Part shown: positions 45,281-56,886 of the stretch, piece after piece
Layout of the letters: each line of letters starts with the position of its first letter
How positions within the stretch are numbered: position 1 is the stretch's first letter
Assembly: GCA_030762175.1 (NCBI GenBank)
Contig: CM060846.1
Location: 239,124,012-239,188,011 of the forward strand
Length of the DNA stretch: 64,000 bases
Direction: 5' to 3'
Origin: Metallyticus violacea
Taxonomy: Eukaryota > Arthropoda > Insecta > Mantodea > Metallyticidae
The notes under the pieces: model-generated
What the model was told of the DNA's origin: nothing
Database searches by the model: none
What the model saw: only the letters and a program-made list of their open reading frames with translations
Position numbers and translations under genes: made by a program

Positions 45281-47879
45281 ATGCAGAAATAAAGCATTCA
45301 TCCATACATCCATCTATCAAAATACCATTAAGCATAATATGGAGACAATGAGAACTTGATACTGAGGATAGTTTAATCAGAATATTTGTATTCTTAGGAA
45401 AACAAAACACTTTAAAAATGCTACAAAACAGTGACCAATCAAATTTTGCACCAAAAATTATTAAATGTAGAAAAAGATAAATGGGTTTGCTCATAGCTGG
45501 ATGAAAATTTAAAATTAGATTTCATTGCTTGACATTACTAAGAATGCTTAACTTGATTATTCCATTTATCACAGCTAAACATGCATTGAATGTGATATTA
45601 ATCCAAAACTAGTCACGATCACCATTCTGAATGTAAATCCATATCTATACAGTAGCAGTTTGGCAGAAAATGTGTGGGTGTTCACCAGCTCTTTGAGAAA
45701 CATCCTGTACCTAATATACAAAGTGAACATTAAGTGGAGTAGGTATGTATATTTAAAACTGTTTCTTCCAATATAATTATTATTCATTTAAAATGCTTAA
45801 ACCAAAAAAAGAAGGGGGCTTTCTGGAATGATATCACTTGCAATGTCTGTGTATTTTGTCTTTCTTACTATTTTAGGGCTCAAAACAAAACTAAAAAGAA
45901 TGCAAGAAGCAATGTTTTAATTAGTTGTTTGTGCTAAATAATAATCTTATCATAAATTGCAAAAATTTATGAATATTTTTTAATATTTTAAGTGATTGCA
46001 CTCATAAACTTGTGATCTACAGTTTGTAGAAACATAATGTTAAATGTCTACATCCAAAACTTAACTATATTTTTTCTGTTTCCCTCTTATTATTAGCAAA
46101 AACAATCATTCTCAAAAGCATGAGGTTGAGTCAATGAGATACATTTATTTTATTTTCAATATCAGTACTTCTTGTTTCTACTTGTTCCTGATTTCTTTTT
46201 TTAGTATATTCTTCACTTTCTATGATTCTAAAATTTAAGATCAAGATAAAATCAAGTTATTTTAACATCCCTTTTTGTTCAGTTAATTTTTAGTATGGCA
46301 ATAAATATTTCTGTTGTTTTGGAGTCCTCCATATCCCTATTTGCATTTTCCTTGATCTTCAAGAGGATATGGATACCAACAATCTAGTTCTACTAAGTTC
46401 AATGTGTGTCTGCAAGATACTGGGAAGCCAAAAAAATAATTGTTCACCTGAGTCAAGAAAGCATTTCATTCATGAGAATGCAATGTTGAGCATTTGAGAG
46501 TTTTCACTTAACATTATATAATCACCAAGTATCAAGCCTTAAACAACAATGACAAATATGGGATATCAGTAAATTAGTAATAAAGCTTCACTAAGCATAA
46601 TACTGTCCAATAAGATGATGTGTTTAAAAATATTAGCATTGCAAAAACAGAGATCTTGAAGCATCAGATTTTATAGAAACAAAGATTATAAATAAATTAC
46701 AAGAAAAAAGAAAAAGATCCTTTATGGTTCATTATACCGTCATGAAATTTTTTTTATGCATTAATCATACAGCATGTACTTCTTTAAAGCCAAAAATTAG
46801 GGAGCTGTAACAAATATGCCTATTTATAATTTCTTCGCATAATATAAAATTTCACTTTTTTCAGGACTGAAGCCAGATTCATTATGATGTCCTCAGAGCC
46901 ATAAAATAGAGGAAGAATAACAAATTTAATATTTGCAACAGTTTTTGTTCACTGTTTACTTGTGACATGTATGTAATAATTTAGTCTGTACCAGTCACTG
47001 TTTTTCTTGTAGAACAAACATGTTTCATTAAATAAAATTTAAAAATTTACCGTGCTATTTTTGCTGGCTTAACTATTCATTCATTCACACTAATATAGTT
47101 CATTAATTTTATTCACTTATCCCATATGTTATAAAAAGTCATGTTATGCTACAAGTTTGGTCATAAGAATGTCAGCATGTACAAATGTGACATCACAATA
47201 GTAATTCTTGTACATGTTTGCTCATCAATTATGCCACTACATAAATATAGTATTGAAGAATATAAAATAAGTGTCTTGACCCCATAACACAATCCCAAAA
47301 TAACTCGAACACAATCCTTAAAAAAAATCCACCCCAAGCTAACATGGCCTTCAGTATTTTCCCATGTCCTCAGATGCTATCCCATGTAGCATATATTATA
47401 TCATAATATATGCTTGTAGCACTATATTGTGTATGTGGTGTTTACTCCTGTTCTTTCACTGATAGATGGCAGCTATTGTAGTTTCCAATCCTGTGGCATA
47501 AAAGTAGCCTTTCTTAATCAAAATATTCCCCTTTGTGATACACTGTTGTGCTAAAAGCATTTTAAATATGGAAAGTGGTGAGACATTTCTAAGCAGCATT
47601 GCTGCGATATTTTATATTAAAAAATTGGTGGCTAAACTTTTGAATAATTATCCTCAAATAAAAAAAATAATAGATATATAGCAATTCTGATGCATTATGC
47701 TCAGAAAGAAAAAAACATCTCCGTGCAAACTAAAACCACTTTTCTGACATCACCATGAACTGTATATATACTTGTAAATATTAACTGTTAAGTATAGGAT
47801 AGGATTTTTAATTATAAGTCTGTTAGATTAACTATGTATTAATTTCACCTTATATGTATGTGCCACTAAACAAGTCTCA

Positions 47880-48077
47880 GTCTTCGCACCATCACAGGAA
47901 GCTGTTCCCCTGGGCAAGCTCATTGCCCCCGCATGGGCTTCCAACAAAAACTTTTCACTCAAAAACTGTCTATGTAAATGCTTAACTTATGTATATTATG
48001 TACCTGTAAGGCTGCCCCATGTACCAGCCCAGGGAATTATAGTTCAATAAAAAATCAAATCAAATCAAATCAAATCA
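47880..48077 (+). repeat. 3' end of a LINE with (AAATC)n tail
   Basis: A G+C-richer segment (CACCATCACAGGAAGCTGTT, CCCTGGGCAAGCTCATTGCC, GCTGCCCCATGTACCAGCCC, AGGGAATTATAGTTCAATAA) ends in AATCAAATCAAATC-type pentanucleotide repeats at 48051-48077. Such tails are typical of non-LTR elements. Only the 3' end is present and no coding part precedes it. A very short ORF follows but is not supported. Confidence 0.65.
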
Positions 48078-49283
48078 ATGCTCAGAAATGCTAAATTTTT
48101 CAACAATTAAAGAAAAAATTATGACATTTACTGAATCAAAATATGATAAAATACTTAAGCAATTAATTTACAAAAATTATTTTAAAGCAAATATGGTGAT
48201 AGTTTTACCATGCTTGAGTACACTAAGAATAATAATAACATCCTATTTCCAAACCTATAGTTTTTACTTAAAATGTTCATAACATTAGCTATGTCAGTTG
48301 GTTAGGATATTTTTTTCTTCATATACATTTAACAGCTATAATGAAAGAAATAGGTCTTTATAGGGTGTACTAACAAAAAGTGGTATGTAAGGGGAAAAAT
48401 GAATTTTACAGTAAATCATGACCCAAAACAGTTAAAGAGCCAAACTACACTCTAACATTGCTGTATTTTTTCCCAATACCATTTATCTACTTATCTGGCT
48501 CCCTAGAATTCTGTCATGTTAATTTTTTTCTGAAGAATAAGTTTAACATTCCTAATAATTTTGACATTTTTGGAGAATAGATGTGAAATTGCAAAAACAA
48601 TTTTTTTAATATGGACATAAGAATAAAATGCATAAAAAAGAACACCCCTTTATTATATTTGCATAGGGTTTGGTTAGTTTCTGGGAAATGCTACTAAAGG
48701 ATAGGATTTTTTTGAAGGAATTTGTTTATTTTGGTTGATGGAACACATTAATAAAAGCAAAGTAATTGAGTGCTACCAAGGCAAACAGAAAGTCCAGACC
48801 ATCTTTCCTCTTCCTTTTATGCCTGACTTTGGCTAAAATTTATTGCTTTGTCTTGTCATGACCCTTCTTCTGTTCAGTAGCATTACTCCATTGCAGTGGA
48901 ATTCATGTTTACATAGACATAATTAAATTTTGTTCATGCCCACTGTGGTGGCTGCCCAATCTCAGCATATTGTGGGGCCCTGATTTTGTAATGCAATATT
49001 CATTTAAGCTGCATTTAAAATAATGAGCATGAACCTCTTGGAATCCCTTATTCTGTATGAATTTTTTAATACTCAATGGGAAAAGTTTCTTATGCAGAGC
49101 TGTAGGAAGCATTATGCACTGCTTAGTGTGCAAACAATGCTACATCATAAAGCAGTACAACATACAAAGATACTGAATTTAAAATGCCAATTACAGTGAT
49201 ATTGTTGAAGAAGAGCAAGACGTGTTGGTAAAGTGGCTGAAAGTGGAAGTACCTGATGTAAGCAGAAAAATCTTATTGTTGAA

Positions 49284-49351
49284 AACACACACACACACAC
49301 ACACACATACACACCCACCCATCCACACCCACCCACCCACACACACACACA
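49284..49351. repeat. (CA)n / (CCCA)n microsatellite
   Basis: AC units with an inner block of CCCAC/CCAT variants. The minus-strand frame across it is an artefact of the repeat. Confidence 0.96.
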
Positions 49352-49525
49352 ATGAATAAACAACTCTAGTATGGCATTCTTTTAGTGCAGGAGTAGTTTG
49401 CTAATAGTGATTTTATGAATTGTAAGAAAAAGCTATAATTTAATTGCCTAATCTGCTATTAGCACTTTATCATTATGGAAAATATTTTTAACAATCTCAA
49501 TAAATTTTTTTTCTTTTTTACTAAG

Positions 49526-49769
49526 GATATGCAGTGCAGATGCTGTGTGCACTATCTTTGAACTAACATACCTGCATGACTGTTTGCTGCATAGCGCCAA
49601 CCATGGTGCATTTTACCAGCAGCTAGGAACATGTCTCCCAACAGAGTACCCTAGGCTGGAGTCTGTAGGCTTGTCACAAAATATTCTTGTAAATTGTGCT
49701 CAAGAACTTGTTGGTGACATGGAAGTTCAGTTTTTAATAAATGATGCAATTTTCTGTGGTTCTGAATAG
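49526..49769 (+). CDS. candidate last exon of plus-strand host gene
   Basis: A pyrimidine tract (TTTTTTTTCTTTTTTACTAAG) precedes 49526. One incoming base completes the TG left by the exon at 42329-42618, giving Trp. The frame then reads ICSADAVCTIFELTYLHDCL, LHSANHGAFYQQLGTCLPTE, YPRLESVGLSQNILVNCAQE, LVGDMEVQFLINDAIFCGSE and TAG at 49767. No known family is recognised, and no transposon motif is visible in it. Possible polyadenylation signals AATAAA lie at 50590 and 50642. LINE ORF1 sequence begins just after the stop. Confidence 0.5.
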
Positions 49770-49772
49770 CAC

Positions 49773-50460
49773 TGGATGATAGCACAGATAGCTGTGACCC
49801 ATCACAGCTGGCTATATATAACTGTAATAATTGTCAACAATTTACTCATGGGGCTGCAGGGTGCAAGCTTTAACCCATGTGTTCCTTTTGCATATAACAA
49901 GAATATAAGAGAAGTTGTTGCCAGCGCTTAGGAGTTCCTGGTGCACAGCCTGTAAGTGCCAATTATGGTGATGTCCATTCCACTAGATATGCTAAGGGCC
50001 CTATTTGGCAAGAGCCAAATTGGAATTTCTTACCTCTAAAAGAGGCAAAATGTCCAACATCGATGTAAAAGAGCTGAAAACCACTTGGAGTAGCACGTGA
50101 GGCCGTTACTGGAGCATGCCACCCTGGTCTGCTGCCTAGAATCAAGATTATCTACCACAATTGTGCAGCAGCATGATGGTTAATTCTGCTCTGATTGCAA
50201 AAGAAGACAATGGAGTGAATTTTGTTATTACCACCTGCAGTACAACTGTTCACAGCTTGCCTACATTGGTGTCTTTTCAGAGGTCCAAAACAGCAACCTG
50301 GACAACATCACCTCCTGCTCAGCAAACCTTACAAGAGAAGAGAACCAGCCAATCAGTGCCAAGTAAGCATAACAGAGCATTTATTCCAAATACATCTTTT
50401 TGTGAAAACAGTAAACAAAATTCCTCAACACCTACAGATTTAATTTGCAGCTTATCTTGC
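49773..50460 (+). pseudogene. LINE ORF1 relic with CCHC zinc knuckle
   Basis: The plus strand reads NCNNCQQFTHGAAGCKL at about 49822-49872, an exact C-x2-C-x4-H-x4-C zinc knuckle, then PMCSFC and CQRLGVPGAQPVSANYGDVH, degraded second and third knuckles (the family usually has C-A-N-C-G-x-x-H). A later frame, 50161-50463, gives the Ser/Thr-rich tail often found after the knuckles. Several stops and shifts are present. The N-terminal part of ORF1 is not seen, so its 5' edge may be masked by or fused to the host exon. Confidence 0.62.
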
Positions 50461-50589
50461 TGAATTTTACTTCATAGATCCAAAGACGTCAGACCAGAAA
50501 TTATATTAATCCACGCAGTCTGTAATTTTCTCTTAGATAATGACTGCTAAGAAAATTAATATTTGTTCCTTGGAATGCCAATGACATTA

Positions 50590-50647
50590 AAATAAATTGT
50601 TACAGACTTCTCATTCTATACTTATAACATAATGCTAATTCAATAAA
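50590..50647 (+). promoter_or_regulatory. two AATAAA polyadenylation-like signals
   Basis: AATAAA occurs at 50590-50595 and 50642-50647, downstream of the candidate last exon. In sequence this rich in A and T the motif arises often by chance. Confidence 0.25.
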
Positions 50648-51639
50648 CACACTTGCAACAAACTGTTAAAATAACATAACTGATATAGTATGTTATGGAA
50701 CATATAAATTTGATGGTTATAGTGACAGCCATTTTTATAATTCACATTATTAAACATTAACGAATATATATAAGAAATTCTACAACTTTAGATTATACAG
50801 GAGTTAAAATTTATACCATTAAACGGACTGCAAATTTATTCTTAGTATATATTCCCCCTTGTTCTCCAATACCAGTGCTTGGTTCTCATTCATTATTTGA
50901 AAATAGGACATAGGGCTAAGGGGAATTTTAATGCTAAGAATCCACCTGGAACTCAACTATTGTTAGTTGCAAAAGTAGAGTTCTTGGGAAATGTACCTAT
51001 TCAGATGAAAATCTAAGGGCGCCCCTGAAACAAGCGAATTCTTCCACATACGTATTATTACGGGACAGCATACGCACACGCGCGCTAAAAGTTGCAACTT
51101 GCAATCTTCGAATACAAAACCATTTTGCTATAAGTACCGCGCATAACAACAGAAATCGTTCAACTATAGTTCCGGTATATTGCCAGTACAGTAGCGTGCA
51201 ATCATATGATTACTCCCAATTTACAGATTTTAATAACGCTTAATTTTGAAAACACTATTTATAAGCTATTAAATAACTTAATTAATTAATTTAGCCACTT
51301 ATGTCCCATCCAGGGCTAGTGCCTCCGCAAGCGGGGAGCTCAGAGAACTGTTTCTATATCTCCACGTGTAAGATTTGTCAATAACCAGTCAAATTTGTAC
51401 GATATAGTTAATTGCATGTGTGCGTGCGTGGTATATATATAATGCAAAGTCCGATGTACGAAAAGAGCATGAACATTTATTTTATAATTTTTTACAGTTA
51501 ATTAAAAAATATAACTAAAATTTCCTATAGCTTTCAAAAAGTTAAGAGATATAAAGTTTTTTCTTTATTTTCATTTAAGAGTTATATAGAACCGCGCTTG
51601 GAATGAGCACACCTTTTAAATTTGATTAGATTAGGTAAA
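50648..51639. other. non-coding; CpG content rises here
   Basis: No gene is seen. From about 51010 CG dinucleotides become frequent (for example CATACGCACACGCGCGC near 51070), in contrast to the region to the left. A promoter here is possible but no TATA box or start exon was identified. Confidence 0.35.
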
Positions 51640-51692
51640 GAGGGGTTTGTTGTGGTTTTGTCGACCCTCCGCGCGTCAGTCTAAAAGGCTTA

Positions 51693-52255
51693 TTGTGCAA
51701 CTTTATAGTAAGGGACGCTTTCACTGTTTCCCAAAATCTGTTCCTGGAACAAGTTGCAGAATTTTTGTTCCAATGTCAGCTCCATTCCCAAAACCTCCCT
51801 GGTTATAGAAACAGAAGTCTCTTTCTTAACAGGGATGGGCAATTAAACAAGATGGCAGTCTCCTCTTCCTGTTTGCACATTCCGCAAATGTTTTCATATT
51901 TATAGACGCCCGCTTTTGCATAGATGTTTTCTGAAGTGACTATGTTCGGTAATTAATGCAACCACTTTCCGTATTCCTCTTCTGTGCAATTTTAAAAGAG
52001 ATGATGAAATAGTGTTGCTTAGACCTAGGATCGTTCCTAGCTTGTTTTTGTTAAGTATTACACATAATTTGGTATTTGCCCAAACCATGTTTTTGCCGCG
52101 GTCTTAGTATACGTGTACCGATTCCATCCACGGGTTCAGGGGCAACAAAGGGTGTGTCGTGCCCATTTTTGCCAATTGATCTGCTTTTTAATTTCCATAA
52201 ATGTTCCGATGCCCAGACTCTCACTGCAGTTTAAGTATGGTTTTTTTTTGGGGGG
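51693..52255 (-). pseudogene. LINE-B RNase H end and C-terminus
   Basis: From 52220 downwards: SGHRNIYGNEKADQLAKMGT-like sequence (the final RNase H motif, G-H-x-x-x-x-G-N-E-x-A-D; the E codon is a stop here), then LITEHSHFRKHLCKSGRL, the H-x-x-x-R-x-H-L-x-K block typical after RNase H, followed by a degenerate C-x2-C...H part. The frame 52088-51900 carries most of this. Confidence 0.75.
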
Positions 52256-52264
52256 GGGTATTTT

Positions 52265-52553
52265 GTTTTAGTTTATTAATGGTGTTTAACGCCCGTTTTT
52301 ACTTCTGAGGCACCACAGACGGTGGACACTGAAGATATATGAGATGAAATGATATATTGGGAAAGAATTTTTTAAAGAAGGAAACGTTCCAGGCTTAAAT
52401 TTAAGGTACTCACCGGCATTTGCCATTTATGAGAACTGAGGAAAACCTGAAAAAAAAACCTCAATCAGGGAGGACTGTCGTGGTGGGAATTGAACCTCAG
52501 ACCTCCTGCTCACGAGTTCGCGCCTTAACGACCTCGGCCACCCGTGGCGGTTT
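52265..52553 (-). repeat. SINE-2 copy inside LINE-B
   Basis: Starts with GTGTTTAACGCCCGTTTTTA and ends with the reverse head CGACCTCGGCCACCCGTGGC. It keeps most CpGs and is one of the best SINE-2 copies here. A T/G homopolymer (TTTTTTTTTGGGGGGGGG) lies just left of it. Confidence 0.9.
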
Positions 52554-52828
52554 CAAGCCTGTTGCGAGATGTCAGGGCAGTTAGAGCATTTAGGCATTCC
52601 CATGCCAGTTTAGATTTAATCTGTCAGAGGAAAGTTCTTTTAATGCACTTTGACTATCTGAGAGGATGAGAATTCGTTAACCTTTCTCAAGTCCTCTATA
52701 AGCACAGTTCAGGAGAGCAAATACTTCTACCTGAAAAACTGTGCAATGTTTACCAAGACAGGGTCCCTTTGTGGGATCCTAAACCATAGAAGTTAGTCAC
52801 GTTCTTTATTACTCGCAATTCCTTCCGT

Positions 52829-53990
52829 TCAGTCTTCTCGAGAGCTGAGAACTACTTTAAATGGGGAGGAGAACAACATTGAGTATTCATGAGTATTGAT
52901 GCTTAGTACTGAAATATCTATAATGGAGATATTTCCTGTTGTTGTTACACAACTGCTTCCCCAATTCCCTATCTGCACCAAGGGGTATGCAGTAAGTCTA
53001 GCTTCCCCTTGTAAATAGTTGTCCAAGGTAGGGAAACCCAACGGAGTCTCCAAGACAATGGTTGGAATACTTCTGAAGGCCCCTGTAACATATAAATATG
53101 CTAGTCTCTGTAGCTTGGTAAACTAATCTGCTATAGCACTTTGTAGCGTTTTTTCGCTACCAGACATTGACGTCGTAAGATATCTGGCACCTGACCAATG
53201 CATCATACAGCCAAAGGCTGATGTATGGTTTTAGGTCCCAGGTCGGTTGATGGTTACGAGAGACCACCTGGTTCTACGGAGAATGTTGTAAATATGATCA
53301 TTTCAGGTCAGTTTCTTATTCAATATAAGACCTAGATATTTAACTGATTCAGAATATTCCAGGATTGAGTAGCCTAGTTTTAAATTTCCTACACCTTTAA
53401 GATCTCTTTTGTCAGTAAAAGGAACCACAACTGTTTGCTAAGATCAACAGGAAGACCCTTCTGCATGCACCAGCTGTGCATTTTTCTCAGCCCACAGTTT
53501 ATCATATCTGAGACTATTGGGGAATTTCCCAAAAATAACAGTGCTGTCACCCTTATAGCCTTGTATGTAATATCCCTCCAGGCCATCTCTTTAAGCATAC
53601 CGTCTACCACCAGACTCCAAAGCAGGGGAGGGGAGAGTTCCACCTGTGGGCAATCCCCCATAGCGACGATCCGTTTCGTTTCCACAAGAAGGTTAGGAGT
53701 AACATTTCTGAGCACGGAGTTTATCCAACTGCAAAGAATATCACCTGCTCGTGTTTCGGTGCATCCAGAACCAGAGATTTATAAGAGGTGTTATGAAAAG
53801 TACCCTCTATGCCTAGGGAGGCCCCTAGGACTATTTCCTTCCTAGCCATCGAGTCCTCCAGTCTGCTCACTAGACAGTGTAGTGCTGTTTTGCAGGTCTT
53901 AGACGGTTGGTAGACTTGTTGATTTCGATGAAGGAGAGTGACTAATAACACTCTTCTTCGAATATATCTTTTGACCAGTCTTTCCAAAGC
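52829..53990 (-). pseudogene. LINE-B reverse transcriptase
   Basis: From 53987: MERLVKRYIRRRVLLVTLLH, TALHCLVSRLEDSMARKEIV, LGASLGIEGTFHNTSYKSLV (family norm A-F-L-D-I-E-G-A-F-D-N-T; the catalytic Asp of motif A reads G here and the second D reads H), then in the frame 53715-53389 CPQVELSPPLLWSLVVDGML (motif B), IVSDMINCGLRKMHSWCMQK and GLPVDLSK. The Y-A-D-D block is eroded (TALLFLG). The thumb/connection part runs to 52829 (VLETPLGFPTLDNYLQGEAR). Catalytic changes and frameshifts mean it is dead. Confidence 0.83.
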
Positions 53991-54599
53991 CTTTAAAAAA
54001 ACGATACAAGACTGATCGGTCGTTAAGCCTTAGCTTCGGTGTAGTTATTACGACCGCGCTTAGTAATAAACACTACTGCAGTACTCTCCAGGCCTGGGGG
54101 ATATAGCTAACTGTTATACTGGCTCGGAAGAGTATGCAAAGGAGGATGTGGAGCAAGTCAGGTCCTTTCTTCAACAAAGCAGGGAAGATGCCGTCTCCAC
54201 ATGGCTACTTAAATTATTTAAATTTATTAACTACCCATTTAACATAATGAGTTGTGACAACTTGGCGTGCAGGTTCCCAGTCCTTTTGCGATGCTCTTGG
54301 TCTAGAGTTTTCGCAGCGGCCCGTGGATTCGCAGGTCTTGTCATCATTTGTTCACCCGGGGAAATGTATCTCAAAGAAAACTTTGAGCGTTTCTTCAGTC
54401 GAGCACGTAAAACCACCGCGTAAAGGGTTTACATATTGTTCCTAAAGAATTGTTGGCCTGTTAGCCAATGCTCTCTGTAACCGGGCTGCCTCTGGCAGGC
54501 TGGATATTTCCTACCAGAAGGCTCACCAAGAAGATTTTTTGGCCTTACATGTGCTTTTACTGTAGTCCGTTAGGACCATGTAATATTCTTCACAGTCTC

Positions 54600-55400
54600 C
54601 AGTTCTTTATTCCTTGTTAAAGATATGTCGTACTTTGCCTCTCTTATATTCAAGGTCTTTAGTCCACCATGGCACTTCCTTGGATTTAATCCATGATTGC
54701 ATAGGGCAGTTATCGTGATAATTGTCAAATATAGCCTCTTGGATAGAATATGCGAACTTGTTAATGTATAATCTTATCAATTTGCCCAATACTACCTGAG
54801 ATATCCTGCATATAAGGCTTCCCACTAGAATCTCCTTGGATTCCTGTTGAGATTAGTTCTTTTGATTATATTAACTTTAAATTATATACAGTTGTAGTTC
54901 GAAAGGGATGGTTCATCTAAGACGCTCCACCCGGTAATATGAGTAGTATATATTCCATGCAAAAAGTAATGTCAATAACTCCCTGCCTTATGCGTTTGGA
55001 AAAGGTAGGCTTGTTACCGACATTAAGTATATATAGATTGCTAGAGAGCAGAAAGTCTAAAGGATACTCACTCCTTTTGTTGATATCTTTAGTGCCCCAT
55101 ATTTCGTGATGCGAGTTGGCGTCAAGAAGATCTGTTCCCATCTCTGAGTGCAATGTGCAACCAACTGCTCTAGTTTCCTATTGTTTGGATTGCTGCAAGA
55201 GTTCAACAGAAGCCCTTCCACCCCCTTTATCGCAGTCGATTTTCACCGTGGTGATGTCACTAGAACAAAATTCTATTAGCCATTCAATTCCATTGTGAAT
55301 GAGAATACAAATTCCTATGTTGATTGCCCTTGCTGCAATGTATCAACTTCTCCTAATCCGAGACCTCCTCATGTTGGAGGTTGATCTGGAAGACCTTTAG
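54600..55400 (-). pseudogene. LINE-B endonuclease and linker
   Basis: From 55400: VFQINLQHE (start block of APE endonucleases in this group), INIGICILIHNGIEWLIEFC, DITTVKIDCDKGGGRASVEL, then in the frame 55153-54917 DLLDANSHHEIWGTKDINKR (D-A-N-x-H-H, the catalytic D-N-H-H block) and PLDFLLSSNLYILNVGNKPT then FSKRIRQGVIDITFC. The frame 54825-54607 reads KSKEVPWWTKDLEYKRGKVR, the block usually found between endonuclease and RT. Confidence 0.82.
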
Positions 55401-55661
55401 GGATGTTCTTGGCTAGAGTCACAATGTAACTCTACCGAGATCCAAAAGCTCTTTCGCCCAGGTCCCCTCAGAAGAGTTTATACCCAGTTCTATGTCTGAG
55501 GTTTGCTCCAAAGCAGCTTCCTCGTTGAGGGCAGTGGTTGCTGCAGCTGAGGGCTCACAAGTGTGGTAAGACTTATACTCTGGGGATCGCTAGATATCCA
55601 GAGGCCCCGTTTGAGACACTTAGTCCTGTACCTTGTTAGCACGGGTCGCACAACACTTTTG

Positions 55662-55954
55662 CCACCACCAGGGAGGCCGAGGTCGTTAAGGCGCGGACTT
55701 GTGAGCAGAAGTTCTGAGGTTCATTTCCTACCAGGACCGTCCTCCCTGACTGAGGTTTTTTCCAGGTTTTCTTCAGTCCTCATAAATGGCAAATGCCGGG
55801 GAAGTACCCTAAACTTAGGGCTGAAACGGTTCCTTTCTTAAAAACAAATGCTTTCCCAATATGTCATTTCATCTCATGTATCATCAGTGTTCACCATCTG
55901 TGGTGCCTCTGTAGCAAAAATGGGCGTTGAACACTATTCAAATAAATAAAAATT
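55662..55954 (+). repeat. SINE-2 copy in the LINE-B leader, 9-bp target duplication
   Basis: Head CACCACCAGGGAGGCCGAGG TCGTTAAGG, body, and tail GGGCGTTGAACACTATTC then AAATAAATAAA. ACACTTTTG occurs at 55653-55661 and 55955-55963, showing insertion into LINE-B. Confidence 0.92.
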
Positions 55955-56222
55955 ACACTTTTGGGTTGGGCGTGGTAGGCCGCTTTTTATTCTGGTATCT
56001 CACTGTGACCTCCCGGTGACTCTACCGGTGATTGTGCCATCTCCAGTGCATCCTACGGCATCATAGGCACACGGAAGCCCTCCACCTGCTACAAGGCCAC
56101 GCGGCTTCTAGGGGGGGGGGCTGACATTTTAGTACAAATAGACTCTGAGAGAACATATAGCTAAACAAAGAACATGTGGATTTTTAATTCCATTCTTAAC
56201 TTATTTCTCACTTGAATCGGTC

Positions 56223-56512
56223 GGTCCTGGCGGTGTAGTGGTTACCATACTTGCCTCCTAAACCCAAGATCGCGGGTTCGATCCCGGCCAGGACCGATGG
56301 ATTTCTTCGTGCGTAAAAATCCTAAGTATGCCTTCCTTCGGAAGGGAAGTAAAGCCGTGGGTCCCGTGTCGTACATTTACGGCACGAAAAAGAACCTCAA
56401 GCCTGAAAGAGAGGCCTCTGAGCAAAATTTGTCGGCTGTTTCACGTCCTGAATAGAATGGGACGCTGATGACCTGAGCTGTTAAAGAGCGTCCATAAATA
56501 AATCATTCATTT
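56223..56512 (+). repeat. SINE-1 copy with 10-bp target duplication
   Basis: Near-consensus copy (GGTCCTGGCGGTGTAGTGGT; T-arm CGGGTTCGATCCCGGCC). ACTTGAATCG lies at 56210-56219 and 56513-56522. Confidence 0.94.
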
Positions 56513-56589
56513 ACTTGAATCGTAAAATAATTTCATGCTTCATTCTATTCAGTTAAGCAGTTCGTGGTGTTATAATATATTGGACGTCA

Positions 56590-56886
56590 GTCCTGGTGGT
56601 GTAGTGGTTACCATACTTGCATCCTAAACCCAAGATCGCGGGTTCGAACCCGGCCAGGACCGATGCATTTTTTTCGGGCGTAAAAATCCTATGTATGGCT
56701 TCCTTCGGAAGGGAAGTAAAGCCGTGGGTCCCGTGTCGTACATTTACGGCACGAAAAAGAACCTCAAGCCTGAAAGAGAGGCCTCTGAGCAAAATTTGTC
56801 GGCCGTTTCGCGCCCTGAGTTGAATGGGACGCTGATGACCTGAGATGTTAAAGAGCGTCCATACATAAATCAATAAAAAAATAATA
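56590..56886 (+). repeat. SINE-1 copy, near consensus
   Basis: One of the two best-preserved copies: head GTCCTGGTGGTGTAGTGGTT, T-arm GCGGGTTCGAACCCGGCC, intact A/B promoter-box-like parts, and tail GATGTTAAAGAGCGTCC. Possible imperfect target duplication ATAATATATTGGAC / ATAATAAGTGGAC. The long minus-strand frame across it (56553-56990) is a read-through of the SINE, not a gene. Confidence 0.94.

Larger units (their letters stand above)
42619..49525 (+). other. putative second intron
   Basis: If the exon chain is right this 6.9-kb intron holds a SINE-1, a LINE relic, a LINE 3' tail and a (CA)n tract. The parts not annotated separately (42709-43654, 45281-47879, 48078-49283) show no supportable gene. 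Confidence 0.4.
51640..56120 (-). mobile_element. LINE-B, near full ORF2, split by two SINE-2 copies
   Basis: A minus-strand non-LTR retrotransposon with endonuclease, RT and RNase H parts in order, G+C- and CpG-richer than its surroundings. The nearest known type by motif style is the lian/LOA-like RNase H-bearing group. The right end contains a conserved leader (about 55515-55660 and 55964-56120) interrupted by a SINE-2. The 3' end is near 51640 (ACCTAATCTAATC on the minus strand). Frameshifts and stops occur throughout, so it is inactive. Confidence 0.85.

Noticed and set aside
46847..46930. Exon after the acceptor-like CACTTTTTTCAG at about 46862
   Set aside because: All three frames hit stops quickly and no donor follows.
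49284..49351. CRISPR array or telomere-like repeat
   Set aside because: It is a simple dinucleotide repeat without spacers. No CRISPR-like repeat occurs anywhere in the window.
49145..49363. Cys/Val-rich minus-strand ORF
   Set aside because: It is the translation of the (CA)n microsatellite.
53435..53845. 136-codon plus-strand ORF, and others at 54148 and 17596-18322
   Set aside because: They are antisense shadows of LINE-B and LINE-A coding domains, whose minus-strand frames carry the RT and endonuclease motifs.
55662..55740. Leu/Ser-type tRNA gene in the SINE-2 heads
   Set aside because: No closed cloverleaf; always followed by the SINE-2 body and an A-rich tail.
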